Part shown: piece after piece, positions 21,819 through 34,365 of the stretch
Position numbering within the stretch: the stretch's first letter is position 1
Layout: each line of letters begins with the position of its first letter
Assembly (NCBI GenBank): GCA_026008535.1
Contig: BRKX01000011.1
Coordinates: forward strand, 16,066,001 to 16,130,000
Length of the DNA stretch: 64,000 bases
Direction of reading: 5' to 3'
Origin: Perilla frutescens
Taxonomy: Eukaryota; Streptophyta; Magnoliopsida; Lamiales; Lamiaceae
Notes under the pieces: model-generated
What the model saw: only the letters and a program-made list of their open reading frames with translations
Told to the model about the DNA's origin: nothing
Database searches by the model: none
Made by a program: the position numbers and the translations under genes

Positions 21819-22799
21819 TTTCTTCATTTCGATCTACTAGTATTTTTATTATGAATTAATTAATTAGTGCTTGTTGGTTTGTAGACATTATGAATGGTTT
21901 ATCGTTTCCATTAGGAGTGTGTTTGTTAGTATTATTATTATTACTAGTATTGCATCTCATGCGATGCACGGTGACAGATATATAAATAATTTTTATAATA
22001 TGTAATTTTTACAAATTAATAAAATAATTAAATTACAGTTAAATAATTAAAAGAAAGAATCATAAAATTTATATATAACGTGTGATTCAATTCTGTTCAC
22101 TATTTTATTGGCAGACAACCCATATCCATCAATATATTTTCATTAATTGTGCCCAATAAAACAAATGACATAATTGGTCTGCCCGAAATCGATTTTAATA
22201 TAATTTGAATCATTTATAATTTTAGGCACAATGATAAAAATTAAGAAGAAAAGGACACATCTGTAAAACACATTTAAGAAAATTATTATAATATACACAT
22301 TTCCGTCAAGTTTCCGGACTATGTGAAGTGATCATCGTGAGAGAGTTGTCATGACTTGAACAATACTTTATCATCTCTTTTATTTGTAGAGAAAATCTGA
22401 AAATAACATAAAAATTAATTAATCACTTTATGATAAATAAAATAATTAAGAATTTCTATACTACCATAGATGAATTACGTTAAATTTAGCAATAGAATGA
22501 GTGAAAATATTTTATTTGTTCAATGGGCCAAACATTTCACATAAAAATCTAGTTAAAAATAAACTATTGCGTATTTAACTATTTAAAAATATTAATATAT
22601 TTAAATTTCAGATCTTTAATGTATATCTAAATTTTGGAGTTCAAATAAATTTATTTGAATTTTTAATATATTTAATGAAAAAAATCTAAATATTTAAATA
22701 GATTTTTCTGAAATGATGACTTGGTTTGATGATGCTTCCTAGCAGCCATACGCTTCAAGTTGCATTTCCTCCTAATGCAAATCGATTTTCTTTAAAATT
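21819..22799. other. 3' flank and AT-rich spacer
   Basis: Probable 3' untranslated region for the first 100-200 bp. The rest is AT-rich, without supported genes. Confidence 0.45.
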
Positions 22800-24330
22800 T
22801 TAATTTAATGTTAAAGGAACAAAATCACATACTTATATTTGATCTCAATTGAAAGACTGAGAAACGCGTTATAATTACATTGTTGAGCCCTACAATTTAT
22901 AGTTTTTTTATCTATAATAATAATTGGTCGCTTCATTGATGTAGTATAAAATACTTTAAAATGTTAAAAAATTAAAGACTTAATTGATTAAAATATATTT
23001 AAGATATTTAAAATTACAAATTTATATATATTTAATTTCAAGACTTTAAATATATTTATTCAAATTTTTTAATTTATTTTGTTAAAAAATTATAATTTGT
23101 TCATTTAAAAAAAAATATTTAGTGGGGTTCTTGAATTTAGGACAACTTTAGTTTGATGGATTAAAATTCATGAGAGTTAATTATTTTTAGTATATTTCAT
23201 ATAATTGAAATTGCAAATATAAAAACATTTAAATTTTTAAATTTAAAAATATTTTTAATTTTAATATATTCAATTGACTTATAGAATTAAAATCTTTAAA
23301 TTAAAATAGAGTTAATATTATACTAATTAAATTGGATAATTAAATTTAATATCTTTAGGAAGATTGAAAAATGTGCGAAAATTCATTGCTGAGCCTCACA
23401 ATTTATAGTTTGTTTATGCGTAATAATATTTATTTTTCACTGATACCAGATACATGAATCTTAAAAATCAAAATACACGAGGTTTAATAGATTAGAATAT
23501 ATTAAAAATTAGAATGTTAAACATATTTAAATTTTCAAATTTAAATAAATTTATTTGAATTTTACAATATCTTTAATTAAAAATGTAAATAATATTGTGT
23601 GTTCATGTAAAATAATATTTGCTTGGTTATTCAACATGGGATAAAATTAGTTAAAAAAATTAAAATGTATGATATTTAATTGTTTAAAATATATTTTATA
23701 TATTAAAAATTTCAAACTTACAATTGAAATATATTTATTTTACTTTTTTAATATATTTAAATAAAAATACAAAATTTAAATTTAAAATATATTTCATATT
23801 GAACTTCTAAAATCATATATTTATACTTGATCTCATGCTAAAAGACTGAGAAAGTTGTGAGAATACCATTTTTGGTCTCACAATATATAGTTCTTCATGC
23901 AGAATGATTTTATTATTTGAATCTTTTTAGATATTTAATTGTTAAAAAACTTAATTTTAATAAGAAACTGATAAAATTAGATATTGACATTTGATCTCAA
24001 GTAAAACATCGAAAAAGGTATGAGAATTTCATTATTTAACCTCATAATTTATAGTTTGTTGATCCAAAACAATATTTGCTAGTTGCTTCTTTGACGTTGT
24101 ATAAAATTGGTTTTTAAAGTTAAAATATTAAAAATTTAATTGAATAATATATATAGCTTAATTTCAAAATTGCATTTATAAATATATTTAATATCTAGAG
24201 TTGAAATATATTGATTTGAACTTATTAATATATTTAATTCAAAATTTTAATTTTAATATATTTAAATTCTAAAAATTTATAATATTTTAAATAATTAATA
24301 TTGATGAGATTTTTTATTTAATATATGATT
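22800..24330. repeat. Array of diverged AT-rich tandem units
   Basis: At least four diverged copies of one module start near 22826, 23360, 23815 and 23968. Each has the order 'tt(g/a)atctca', 'aaagactgaga(a)' or similar, 'gtgagaat..cat', 'cctcacaatttatagtt' and an 'aataatattt(g)' tail, separated by AT-rich filler with many 'aatatattta' words. Spacing is irregular. Decayed satellite-like DNA; no coding. Confidence 0.55.
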
Positions 24331-24799
24331 TTAAAAGTGTGAGAATGCAATTTTAAATTTCTTATAAGTGTGAGATTTTCTGGTGGGTGTACGTGTGCTG
24401 TGCATGTGCCCTATATATGTATAAAATGGACGTCACACCAATTGCTTCGGTGCGGCAGCCGCACCCAAGCATCCCTCTTAAAACTTAGCATAAAATTTAA
24501 TTACCATCATTTGAATATTTTAATAAAAAAAATCACCATTTTAATAATTATAATTTCATTTTTAACATAAATGATGCAATATTTTTGACAAAAATGAACT
24601 TCCAATCGATTTAAGACAACTTCACTTTCAAGTAATCAGGAGTACCTGTGTGACTGAATCAGTGAATGACATTTATTCTTTCATTTTTATATGTATTTTA
24701 TGTATATTGACAGTTATCCACGCTGAGGACGTTGAGGAGTTTAAGATTTTTTTTATTTTAATATTAAATGTCAAACTTATTTATTTTTATTACTTCAAC

Positions 24800-24925
24800 T
24801 GCTAATGTAATGTGCGGCTATTTTCTTTAATTATATTTAATAATTATTATATCACTATTCCACTAATCTCAACTGTTAACTTACACTCTACTTATTTTAC
24901 ACGTAATTTATAATATGTTGGAAAA
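24800..24925. repeat. Intact copy of a local duplication (empty site)
   Basis: Copy 1 of a duplication containing 'tatatttaataattattat', 'caactgttaacttac' and 'attttacacgtaatttata'. Copy 2 (about 24985-25064 plus 26245-26300) is split by the element at 25068-26241, so copy 1 shows the pre-insertion sequence with a single TAA. Confidence 0.75.
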
Positions 24926-25067
24926 TAATAATTATTATTTTACAGTCTACTTATTTTACACGTAAGTTGGAAAATTTTCGTTTCCAACTTGTAATGTAGT
25001 GCGCGGTTATTTCTGTAATTATATTTAATAATTATTATATCACTTTTCCACTAACCTCAACTGCTAA

Positions 25068-26241
25068 GAGCATCTCCAGTGATGCTTCCCCATTTTCAGG
25101 TATTTTGTTGCTACGTCAGCGCCACCTCAAAAGTTAAATATCTACTTTCTCTAAACATATTCCTTCCCAACAATACTATCTCAAAAGTAACTTTTCATGG
25201 ATCCCACTCTCCAATCATTCTATATTATATGTGTATACTCATTTATTTTATGAATTTATTTATATAGTACTAAATATTATTCATAATATTTTAATTAATA
25301 TATATATAGATAATTTAATTTATAATATAATTTCATACAATGCTAGTAGATAAAAAAATATTTAAAAACAAAACTAGAGAACAATAATTAATAAAATATT
25401 AAAAATATAAATCATTATATTTTATTAAATTAATTTATAAAGTTATATTTTCAATTCAATCAATCATTATAATTTTTTATTTCTTATTATATTTTATTTA
25501 ATTAATTTTTACTCAATTTTTTAATATGTATATTGATACATAGACGAACACTACATGATATAATGTATACATATATATAAAATCATAAAAAGGGAATAAA
25601 AAATGAAGTCGGCTCGAAGTTGATGATGTTTTTCCCATCTCATTTTTCTCATCTCAATTATATTTATACTCATTTATTTTATGATTTAATTTAATTTAAT
25701 AAAATAATAATTTCAAAAGCAAAGAATAAATACATAAACTTAAAATTAAAAAAACAGAAAAGATATAGTAGAATAAAGAGAAATATAAACAAGTAAATTT
25801 TTGGTAAGTAAGAAAAGCCATTAATTAATTAATTAGGTGTAATTGAGAATGTAAATAATAAACCAACTCAAACCAACCCTAAATACAACCACCTCTCAAT
25901 CAAAAAATAAACCTAGGAAATAGTTATAATTTTTTTGAGGAGAGCAAACAAAATAATAAATACACCCAACTTCTCATTCTATAAAGGTGAAATAATAAAT
26001 ATACATTCATTTCTGATTTTTCTCAATTATCGAAAAGAAACCAAAATCAAATTAAAAAAAAATGATAAAGAAATCAAAGTGGGGAGCATGGGCCCGCATT
26101 CAAGCAAAATTTCCAGGAAACTGCAGGCCTTCCTTCACTAAAATTCCTCCACCAAACTTTCTGGACTACAACAGTAAATACCTTAACATTAGGAATATCT
26201 TCATTGCCACGTCATCATATTTCCAGGCATTAGTGATGCTC
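25068..26241. mobile_element. PIF/Harbinger-like element, non-autonomous
   Basis: 1174 bp with target duplication TAA (25065-25067 and 26242-26244). Ends are GAGCATCTCCAGTGATGC on the left and, reverse complemented, GAGCATCACTAATGC on the right. It has an AT-rich core and a few GC-rich subterminal blocks near both ends. The empty paralogous site at 24800-24925 confirms both boundaries. No transposase frame; short frames at 25079-25267 and 25935-26244 are inside it and unrecognised. Confidence 0.88.
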
Positions 26242-26244
26242 TAA

Positions 26245-27226
26245 CTTGTAACTACATATTTTACACGTAATTTGTAATATTTTCTTAAAAAAACTTCATT
26301 TCATAAATGCCCACAAAATATAATATAATTCACAAAATTGCCATCAATTTTGAAGGCAAAATCAGATTTTTTCTATTTTTATATATAGTATAAATTATTA
26401 GACCTATGTATTACCTCTGGTTGGTTGTTAATTATATCATCTAGCTGTTATGTTGGATATTTTTACTTATTATGCTTGGCTATTCAACTCCACACTTATT
26501 TTGTCAACTCCATTTATTAGTTTTCCAGATATATTTTTCGCATTATAAGATTTAGAAAAATCTAAGCCATAAAAAATACCTAAATTTGTGAACGAATTTG
26601 GATTTCTTCTCTTCAATTTGTCAAGATGGATGGCATGTGAAATAACTCTTGACAAATTTTTAAAATCTTCAGATAACTGCATGTGTTGGTCGATGATGGC
26701 TTCATGTGGAGGAGAGAGAAAAAATTTCAAAATCTTCATTCTTTTGCAAATGGTTGTGGGCGGCTTGGTGGGGCAGAGAAAACTGGCCGGGTTTTTTTTT
26801 AACATGAATATAAGGGTATTTTGGTAATTGAGAGTAAAAAATATATTTAAAACTATGTGGGTAAAAAAAAGTTTTTTAAAAGTTGAAGTGGTAGTTCCAC
26901 ATATTTCCACGAAATATTAATTTGGGCAAGAAACTGCGTACTCATGAAGAAGGAAAATTGGACTAACAAAAAAAAAATTGTAATGTACGAGATGAAAAAC
27001 ACACATGCATTAGCTATCATTACTTCGTTGGTAGACAAGGATGCAAAAGAAAAACCAGTCTAAATTCTTAAATAAATAAATCCTAGATGCAAGTCAAACA
27101 TTTATGTAAACAATAAGCAACTACTGCTAGAAATCATGTGATAGTTAATGTATATGATTGATTATTTGATGAAGGATTCAAACTTTACAATTAATGGTTC
27201 AATCCATCAAACTATGTGGTGAATTG
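26245..27226. other. AT-rich spacer with unassigned open frame
   Basis: Contains a 146-residue minus-strand frame (26470-26910) without a recognisable domain and rich in low-complexity codons. I see no promoter or splice support. Treated as non-coding. Confidence 0.4.
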
Positions 27227-27446
27227 GAGTTAGAGTTTTTTTAAGGATAACAACTTAGGCCGATTTGGAAAAGATGATAAATTTATTGTGGACCGAAATT
27301 TAAGGACATTAACATTTAAGTGTTGCGTCTGTAAAATTGGCCTACGGAAGCAACACTTAAATGTTAATGTCCTTAAATTTCGACCCGCAATAAATTTGTC
27401 ATCTTTTCCAAATCGGCCTAAGTTGTCCTTAAAAAAACTCTAACTC
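27227..27446. repeat. Foldback element copy 1
   Basis: A 220-bp near-perfect inverted repeat. The arms begin GAGTTAGAGTTTTTTTAAGG and extend about 100 bp through 'acttaggccgatttgg', 'aaatttattg' and 'acattaacatttaagtgttg', meeting in a short centre. The whole would form one long hairpin as single strand or RNA. No coding capacity. Superfamily unknown. Confidence 0.85.
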
Positions 27447-28150
27447 TAAACTAAACCAAGCAAACATAATAAAAACTAATGGCTTCCACTGTTCCACATA
27501 GGTGGTGTCCACAAAAGTATGTAGACTAAGTAAGGTGTGTAGGATAACAAAACTCTATACGAATACACACACACACACACATGATAATTGTATTCATAAT
27601 TAAGAGTATTTTTTCTAAATACACCGTTAATTTTTTATTCCATTTCCTTTTCTATTATTAATTGAATATATACACGTACATATGTACTAGTTAACTATTG
27701 AAATTATTTTTTTCAAAAAAATATTTCTGAACACTAGCTCCCTTAATTATAAAGATTTCTTTGACGATCAGCTCCTATTTCTCACTTCAATCCTGCTAAC
27801 TAAGAATAGAATTCATAGGTCTTTGCTTCAAGTATGATCTCTCTTAGCCCTCTAGTGCCAGCAACAACCATCAAAATAAAACCAACTACTATGCAGATAT
27901 GATTCATAGCATATATATATATATATGAATCATCAGTTGTATGTAAGCATTATGAAGAATGAAAAATAAAATCTCGGGAATGACTAGTTGGGGGGAGTTG
28001 GTGAGCTTGTGACTAAAATTAATTACGATTTCAAATCTCAACTCTCAATCAATGTCTTCTAGGTTGAGACAATCAAGCACGACTCGAAAATATTTAAATA
28101 AAAAATTAATGACAGGTTAAAACTGTGCTTACCCAGTTAATGAACCAAGA
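27447..28150. other. AT-rich spacer
   Basis: No gene supported. Contains a short (CA)n run at 27565-27581. Confidence 0.5.
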
Positions 28151-28349
28151 AAGGCCAAATTTGGAAAAGAGGACAAATTTATTACGGGCTGGAATTTAAG
28201 GACATTAACATTTAAGTGTTGCGTCCGTAGCCCGTTTGGCCTACAGACGCAATACTTAAATGTTAATGTCCTTAAATTTCGGTCCGCAATAAATTTGTCC
28301 TCTTTTCCAAATCGACCTAAGTTGTTGTCCTTAAAAAAACTCTAACTCT
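28151..28349. repeat. Foldback element copy 2
   Basis: A second copy of the foldback at 27227-27446, about 900 bp away. It shares 'aaggacattaacatttaag' and the right end 'aaaaaaactctaactc'. Its left arm lacks the outermost part (GAGTTAGAG...) present in copy 1. The centre is 'tgcgtccgtagcccgtttgg'. Copy 1 is preceded and copy 2 followed by 'ggtgaattgga', which could mark a shared target or a rearrangement. Confidence 0.82.
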
Positions 28350-29200
28350 GGTGAATTGGACAATATTATTTTTATCAATCTAACCTATCTAATCTATCTC
28401 CTAAAGTCAACGCCCTTACGGAAAATCTTCCCGTGCTTCTTTATCTGAACTTTTGGCCAGCTTAACTGATAACGGATTCTTCTTCAGAATCGTAATCTTC
28501 AACTGCTTCTTCAGAACTCTCGGGATCTTCAACTTATACCTGAACTTCCGTGGGATCTGGGATCAAACCTCCACTCTTTAAGAGTCATTTGATTAAAGAG
28601 TGCTTCTAAATGGCTACATTGTGGCTGGCCACATTACCAATAATAAATGGGAGGAGGGAGGAGAGAGGAGAGAGAAGAGAGGGTCTAGATCTTACATAAT
28701 AGTGATTCTAAATTACTTTAGTACCCTTGTGTGGCTGGCTACATTGTAGCTGAACAGACTTATTGTTGATTAAATGCTTCAAAAAAAACATATGCTTGAA
28801 CGGTTTTCAATACATTGGATGAAATTAAACTTCCTTCATAGTAAATGTGATCAGACTCGACCTAACCAGGCATGCCTCCACCACTTTCACAACTTTACGG
28901 TACACATATATAGTATTCAACATCTCAAGTAGAAGATTCAACATATATAAATAATATGTCTATTTATATAAAACTGTAGCTTTCCTGTATATATTTGGAT
29001 ATGTATAATTATGGGCCCTAAGCAAACCCTATCCTTAAAAAAATATTAAGAAAAAGAACTTGTCTGTTTTCTCAATTGAAGTATGAACCCCCCCTCCCCC
29101 TCCCCCTCCCCTAATCGGGCTAATTCTACTTGATATTTTGGACCAATTTGATGTGGTTTAATTGTGTCAATTGCTATATAATGATGCTATTTTGGAAGAA
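28350..29200. other. Spacer with possible MITE and C-rich run
   Basis: Holds an inverted pair 'ggctacattgtggctggcca' (from 28612) and 'tgtggctggctacattgtag' (from 28730). Around it lie Tourist-like words near 28580 and 28766 and TTA-type edges, but the ends do not match well enough for a firm call. A pyrimidine run 'cccccctccccctccccctc' is at 29088-29112. No gene. Confidence 0.4.
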
Positions 29201-29884
29201 TGTTGTACTTTAAGAGTTTTGCAGGCCATTAATGCAAAGATGAAGAAAATGGCATGTTTTTGGTGGGAGAACGAGCTGTGCAAAGGAAGTTGAAATTAGA
29301 AGTTTGGAAAGCCACGCCGTATGGGCATACGATAGGATGATATGGACGGATAACTCAAAGATTAGGCCTGGGCGTGCGATTTTAGGCTGTTATGCGGGAC
29401 TTACTAAAAACCCATGGCTGATATGCGGGATCCAGAATTCCCACTGCCTCAAGAGTCCACTTTTTGCTAATTACCTATTTGGATTAGATTAGAATGTTAA
29501 TTTCCATGTTGGACTATTTTTAATTAAGGATATTATATATAGATTAGCACTTATCTTTATTGGGGACATTCCGGAATTTGAGATTCACGCACAAACAGAC
29601 TTAGAACGATGTTTTCTCTAGAGCAGACGGATTTTCATCTTCTTCGTTCTTTCATGGTATTTGTTGCTTTAATATTTTTGCGTTTCAATCTTAATATGAG
29701 TTCTAGCTAATTTCGTTTTATTCCAGAAACAACTAATGAAGCCCTGGCCTAGCTAAATTGTGAGATCTAATCATTTTCATCGTTCAATTAATTGCATGCA
29801 TTAGTTATTCTTTGAATTTGGAGTCGTTAATTGTTTCGATATCGCTAGGTAGTTGCAAATATTTAGTGAATCGGAATTAATTAG
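29201..29884 (+). repeat. Athila 5' LTR, left half
   Basis: Runs from a tentative TGTTGTAC start to the target duplication ATTAG (29880-29884). A TATA-like 'ttatatatagatta' is near 29531. Continues at 51530 after the nested Copia. Confidence 0.6.
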
Positions 29885-31602
29885 TGTTGGTCTCGGACGA
29901 GTCGATATCAGTTTAGAGGGGGGGTGAATAAACTGATTAAAAACTTTCACTTCAAATACGGAATAATAAGGGCCCTTTGACTCGCTTAGATAAACTTATC
30001 TATGCACAAACTGGTTGATCAGTTATGACAGCTTAAGTGCAGATTGTGTGAGCTTGTGTACAGTTCAAAGATATACAATAATCAAAATAGTACAGCACAC
30101 AAGTGATTTATAGAGGTTTGAAGTCTCAAACTTCTACGTCCTCTCTTCCTTTCGCAGAAGGGCAACTTCACTATATAACTTGAGTTTCTTTACAAATTAC
30201 ACAATAAAGGACAGTTGGCTGAACTTGGCAACTGCTCGCTACCTCAGCGCGTCGACGACTCACACTTGAAGTTTCTAACTGCTCGCAGGAAGGTAGGTGC
30301 TATTGACGTCTTTATAAGATTTTAGATCTCTTTCGATCTTCAAGAGGTTAGTCTTGAACAATGAGTATCAATTGGACTGGTTAGTTGATCGTTGTGTTGC
30401 TGAAACTGACAAGGCTGTCCTGGCTGGATTGTCAACAGCTGGCTGAATATCTTGAATTCTTCTTCTCAATTGGACTCTTACAGTTTTTATCAAATGCTGA
30501 ACTCGAGCTAAGTGGGAGGGAGAAAGAAAGCTCTGCTTGAATATTTCAAGAATGTGTATGTAAAAGTCTTGGAGGCGAAGAGTGTTTAAAACTTTGATTC
30601 ACTCGTCTTTTATAGAGAAGTGATTTTATGACCGTTGAGTTCCATTGATCGGTGGCTGTGTTGGCTCATCAATGGCAGATGGTCTTTATTGATCGTTGAA
30701 GCTTTTGATTGAAGTAGCCGTTGCTTTGCCAATTGATCTTCATTGGATATTTAATTACATGATCTCCGTTGAAGCATTTAATCAAGATTCGCTGGTTGAG
30801 CAATAACTCCAGGGTTCTCTGGCTTCAGTTTTAGCAACTTTGACAGTTCTGAACTTGTCTGTTCAGTTCGGCCATTACTTTAGTTGGCAGTTTTGAGCTT
30901 GTCAGCTCAGTTTGGTCATTGCTCCAGTTGGCAGTTTTGAGCTTGTCAGCTCAGTTTGGCCATTGCTCCAGTTGGCAGTTTTGAGCTTGTCAGCTCAGTT
31001 TGGCCATTGCTCCAGTTGGCAGTTTTGAGCTTGTCAGCTCAGTTTGGCCATTACTCCAGTTGGCAGTTTTGAGCTTGTCAGCTCAGTTTGGCCATTGCTC
31101 CAGTTGGCAGTTCTGAGCTTATTTCTCCAGTTCGACTGTTCTCAAGCTTTTTGGCAATCTTGTCAGTTTGACTAATCATTCTTAAGCTTGACTAATCACA
31201 AGCTGGCTGACTTCAGTTTTGGCCTTTAGCTGATCTGTCTGTTTACTTCAGTTTGGCCACCAGTTGGATACTTCCAATCTTTAGTTTAAACTAATCTCTT
31301 ATTCCTTCAGTCTAGTCGACTTTTTTTTTCTCCCTCAGCTCAGCTGACTTAGCTGTCAGTTTGTTTCGACTAGTTCGACTATTTGACTCCTCAGTTGAGT
31401 TGAATTCTGACTGGATGACGTATCCTTCCAGCTTATAGACCATACTCCAGATTGGTTGACTTTGGCTTTACTTGAGTTCCTTCTTGATGCTCTGGATTGG
31501 TCAGCTCAGATCTACAACTTGAATTTTAGTCAGTTTTTCATAAATAGTTTTGACATCTCATCAAAACCTAATCTAGAGGATCCTTGATAGTGTTTCCTAA
31601 CA
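29885..31602 (-). repeat. 3' LTR of the Sirevirus-like element
   Basis: 1718 bp, closely matching 49786-51524 throughout by eye. One clear difference is the absence of about 20 bp present at about 50276-50297. Contains the 44-bp tandem repeat at 30844-31107. Confidence 0.93.
30844..31107. repeat. 44-bp tandem repeat in the LTR
   Basis: One diverged unit and five near-identical 44-bp units, head to tail, starting at 30844, 30888, 30932, 30976, 31020 and 31064. Each begins CAGTTTTGAGCTTGTCAGCT and ends CTCCAGTTGG. The other LTR has the same number (50763-51026), so the array predates insertion. Confidence 0.92.
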
Positions 31603-32108
31603 ATTTTCCCATTTATGATGATGTCAAAACTTTGTCAATGATGATGGAAAAGCTGCAAATGTTCGTTTGATAGACATGTTGTAGTTTGCTTAAGCAAATT
31701 CTTGAAATCAGAGCATTTAAGGTATGCATGAAATTTAAGTATTAGAGCATTTAAGGTATGCATGAAATTTAGTTCATGAAATTCATTCAAGTATCAGAGC
31801 ATTTAAGGTATGCATGAAATTTAAGTATTAGAGCATTTAGACTTCAAGTATCATAGCATTCTTTCATTTTGGGCATGCTTTCATTTTATTAGAACATGAT
31901 TATCCCAAATATCAGAGTATTATCCTAAATATCAGAGCAAAGCTTATGTGCATGATTAACAGAGTATCAGTGAATGTTTATAAGCATGATCAAGGCTTGA
32001 TATGAAATTGAAGCATGATATTTGAAGAATTGAAGTATGTATTATATATTCAATCAAAGCATATTATATCCAGGCTTTCGGTTTTCAATAGTAGTTAGAA
32101 CTACTAAT
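31603..32108 (-). other. Polypurine tract and repeat-rich 3' spacer
   Basis: In gene orientation 'atgggaaaat' directly precedes the 3' LTR (31603-31612) and is the likely polypurine tract. Beyond it, 'agagcatttaaggtatgcat' recurs at 31710, 31744 and 31796 with a shortened copy near 31830. No gene. Confidence 0.6.
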
Positions 32109-33740
32109 TTACTTCCTGAAGTTGCTCCTTTTCTTCCTGCTCGATTCTCCTCTTTCTTGGATTCCTTGTGTTCTCCAAGCTTCCCCCTGAAGCTGATCTT
32201 CCCCCTCATGATGAATTTCTCTTTGGATCTGATCCCAAAGAGTTAAGCATCCATCATCATATTGTCCATCTTCCCTCTTTTTATGGATCATCTAAAAACT
32301 GGGGTGGATCGCATGATGGTATTGACAGGTTTGGCAAGAAGGTGAAGACAGTTGCTAAATTGTCATCATGGACTGAGGGAACTGAAGGAATTAGCATGGG
32401 CGAGGAGAACCATGCATAGGCTTCTTCAGTTGTCATGAACTGACCATGATCAGTGGTGAGAGAGGCTGTTTGCTCTCTGAAGTTCATCGAGGCCAAGTTG
32501 GTGAAGATCTCATCGGTTGATGCGATGGGTAGATCTTCAAAAAATGGTGTGCATAAGGAGTTGGCCGGTTTATTGTCGGAAAGAGGAGCGTCGGCTGGTA
32601 TACTGAGCTGGATTTGTTTGATCATCGAATCCATTATCTACGAGAGCGTTGGTGGCGAGGAGAGTGGATGATTCATCCAATTTCTACTCCATGTTCCTTC
32701 GTTGATCCAGAAGATGGATCCATAGGTGCGGATGAGGTGAAACATTGTTGCCTCATCGAGTTGGAATCGCCAGATGTGGTACTGGAGGTACCATTTCAGT
32801 TGTTCGAATAAAGAGGGGTCGTTGCCCTCAATGAGACCGAAGCAGCTTCTTAGCTGATGGTCTAGAACTGCCTCAAACTCAACCTCAATGGAGTCGCGAT
32901 GGACTAAGGTTAGAGGTTGTGAGCTAGCTAATATTGTAGGCTGATCACTCAGTCTTGAGAGAGGCTCGCTCTCAATCAGCAGCTGTCTTTCGTCGGATGA
33001 GCTAGCGGGTGCTTCCAAAGGTCCCTTTTCACGACTTGAGTCGGAAGGTCCTGGTTGATGCGATCTCTTCGGGATATGATGGCAGTAGATGGTTAGGAGC
33101 ATGTCCCTTCGTCCGATTGGCTCGCCAGTTGAGATGACCTCATCAAACTGGCTTAGAATGATGTCGCTTATGCGACCCATAAACCTAACCTTCTCTCGGA
33201 ATGAGCCAGTTGATGGATCAAATTCTGCTCCCTTGACATTTGCTCGTAGTTGAGTAAGAATAAAGGAGGCCCAGTCGGCTTTACACCCGTAATATAGAGC
33301 GGCTGTGAGGTGTGCTTTGAGCTCGGAGAACTGGACCGTCTCAAAGTTGCCATGTAGGATATGACCGGTGATATCCAAGAGTTGGATGATCTCACTGGGC
33401 AAGCTCTCCTTCAGCCTGTGTGAGCAATCATGGTGGTGCACGTGAAGATGTTTTCAAAGACCCCACAGTGTGTATTTGCACAGCAGTTCCAGTTCCATCA
33501 TGTCTGGGCCGTCACCGGGGAGGTGAAGTGTAGACATCATCGTATCTTTTGTCACCGTGATCACTTTATTCTGGACGGTGGAGATGATGTTGTTGCCGGA
33601 GATGGTTGCGTTGTGGTAGAACTCTGCAACATGAGTGGGTATGTTCTTGACTGACATGATTGTCAATAATGGCAGCAACCCGGTTTTCTCCAATGGCCGA
33701 TAATTCTTTGAAAGTTGTCTGGGCCTAGACGTGCATTAAG
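32109..33740 (-). pseudogene. Gene A of the retrotransposon-borne triplet
   Basis: The most degraded of three paralogues. The N-terminal module is in 33740-33454 (FKELSAMEKTGLLPLL, then HVAEFYHNATISGNN and ISTVQNKVITVTKDTM). After a frameshift, 33441-32638 holds the second module (LLDITGHILHGN, ADWASFILTQLRANV, KVRFMGRISDIILSQF) and the third (DPSLFEQLKWYLQYHIWRF). The tail to about 32281 is acidic and hydrophobic without motifs. These blocks align with genes B and C. I associate the family with 'putative plant transposon protein' sequences abundant in Lamiales; function unknown. A possible TATA (CATATATGTAAGG, near 33944) lies upstream. Confidence 0.65.
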
Positions 33741-34365
33741 AAGCTCCTAGATTTAGAGTCTTATCCTATTTCAGCTTGCGTTCAAGTGATTTAACATCTA
33801 ACATCTGAAATGAGGGCTTCATTTCTGCAAAGAGATGGTGTTATTAGATATGCAAGTGTGTTGAGAGAGAGAGAGTTGCAAGTGATCAAAGCAAGGATGA
33901 GAGAGAGGTTGAAGATGATCAGAGCCTTCATCTCCTTACATATATGTATTTAGCTTTGCATGCAGGAATCGAAGACACTCGATTGCTTCTCTTAGCTGAT
34001 CAACTATCTGATTTGATGGATGATTAGCTGAATTAATAATGTATGCATTCCAGCCGCTCAATCGTTAAACAACTTTATTATCATGTGGCTGAGATGGAGT
34101 TATTTTGAAAATAGGGTAGTTTCCATAAATAGCAAAATATTTTCTGCAGATCTTGCTATTTATTTCTCATTAGAAAACTATATTTTCCTTTTCGTCTTCG
34201 AAGAGTTGATTTAATATCAATGTAGAGATATTAATGGCAACTTGTGAGATAGCACCCTATTTTCAAATTGTGGCCATTGAATATAATATAAGAAATTTCA
34301 TAATCTCAATGATAACAATTTAATTATGATAAGCTTTGAGGATTAAAGAAAAAACTTATTCGGAG

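Noticed and set aside
26470..26910. 146-residue minus-strand open frame
   Set aside because: No recognisable domain, AT-driven codons, no promoter or splice support; left as spacer.
28582..28766. A further Tourist-like MITE
   Set aside because: Internal inverted arms exist but the ends and target duplication do not match convincingly.
30844..31107. Regularly spaced repeat resembling a CRISPR array
   Set aside because: Units are directly adjacent with no unique spacers, lie inside a plant LTR and are duplicated in the other LTR.
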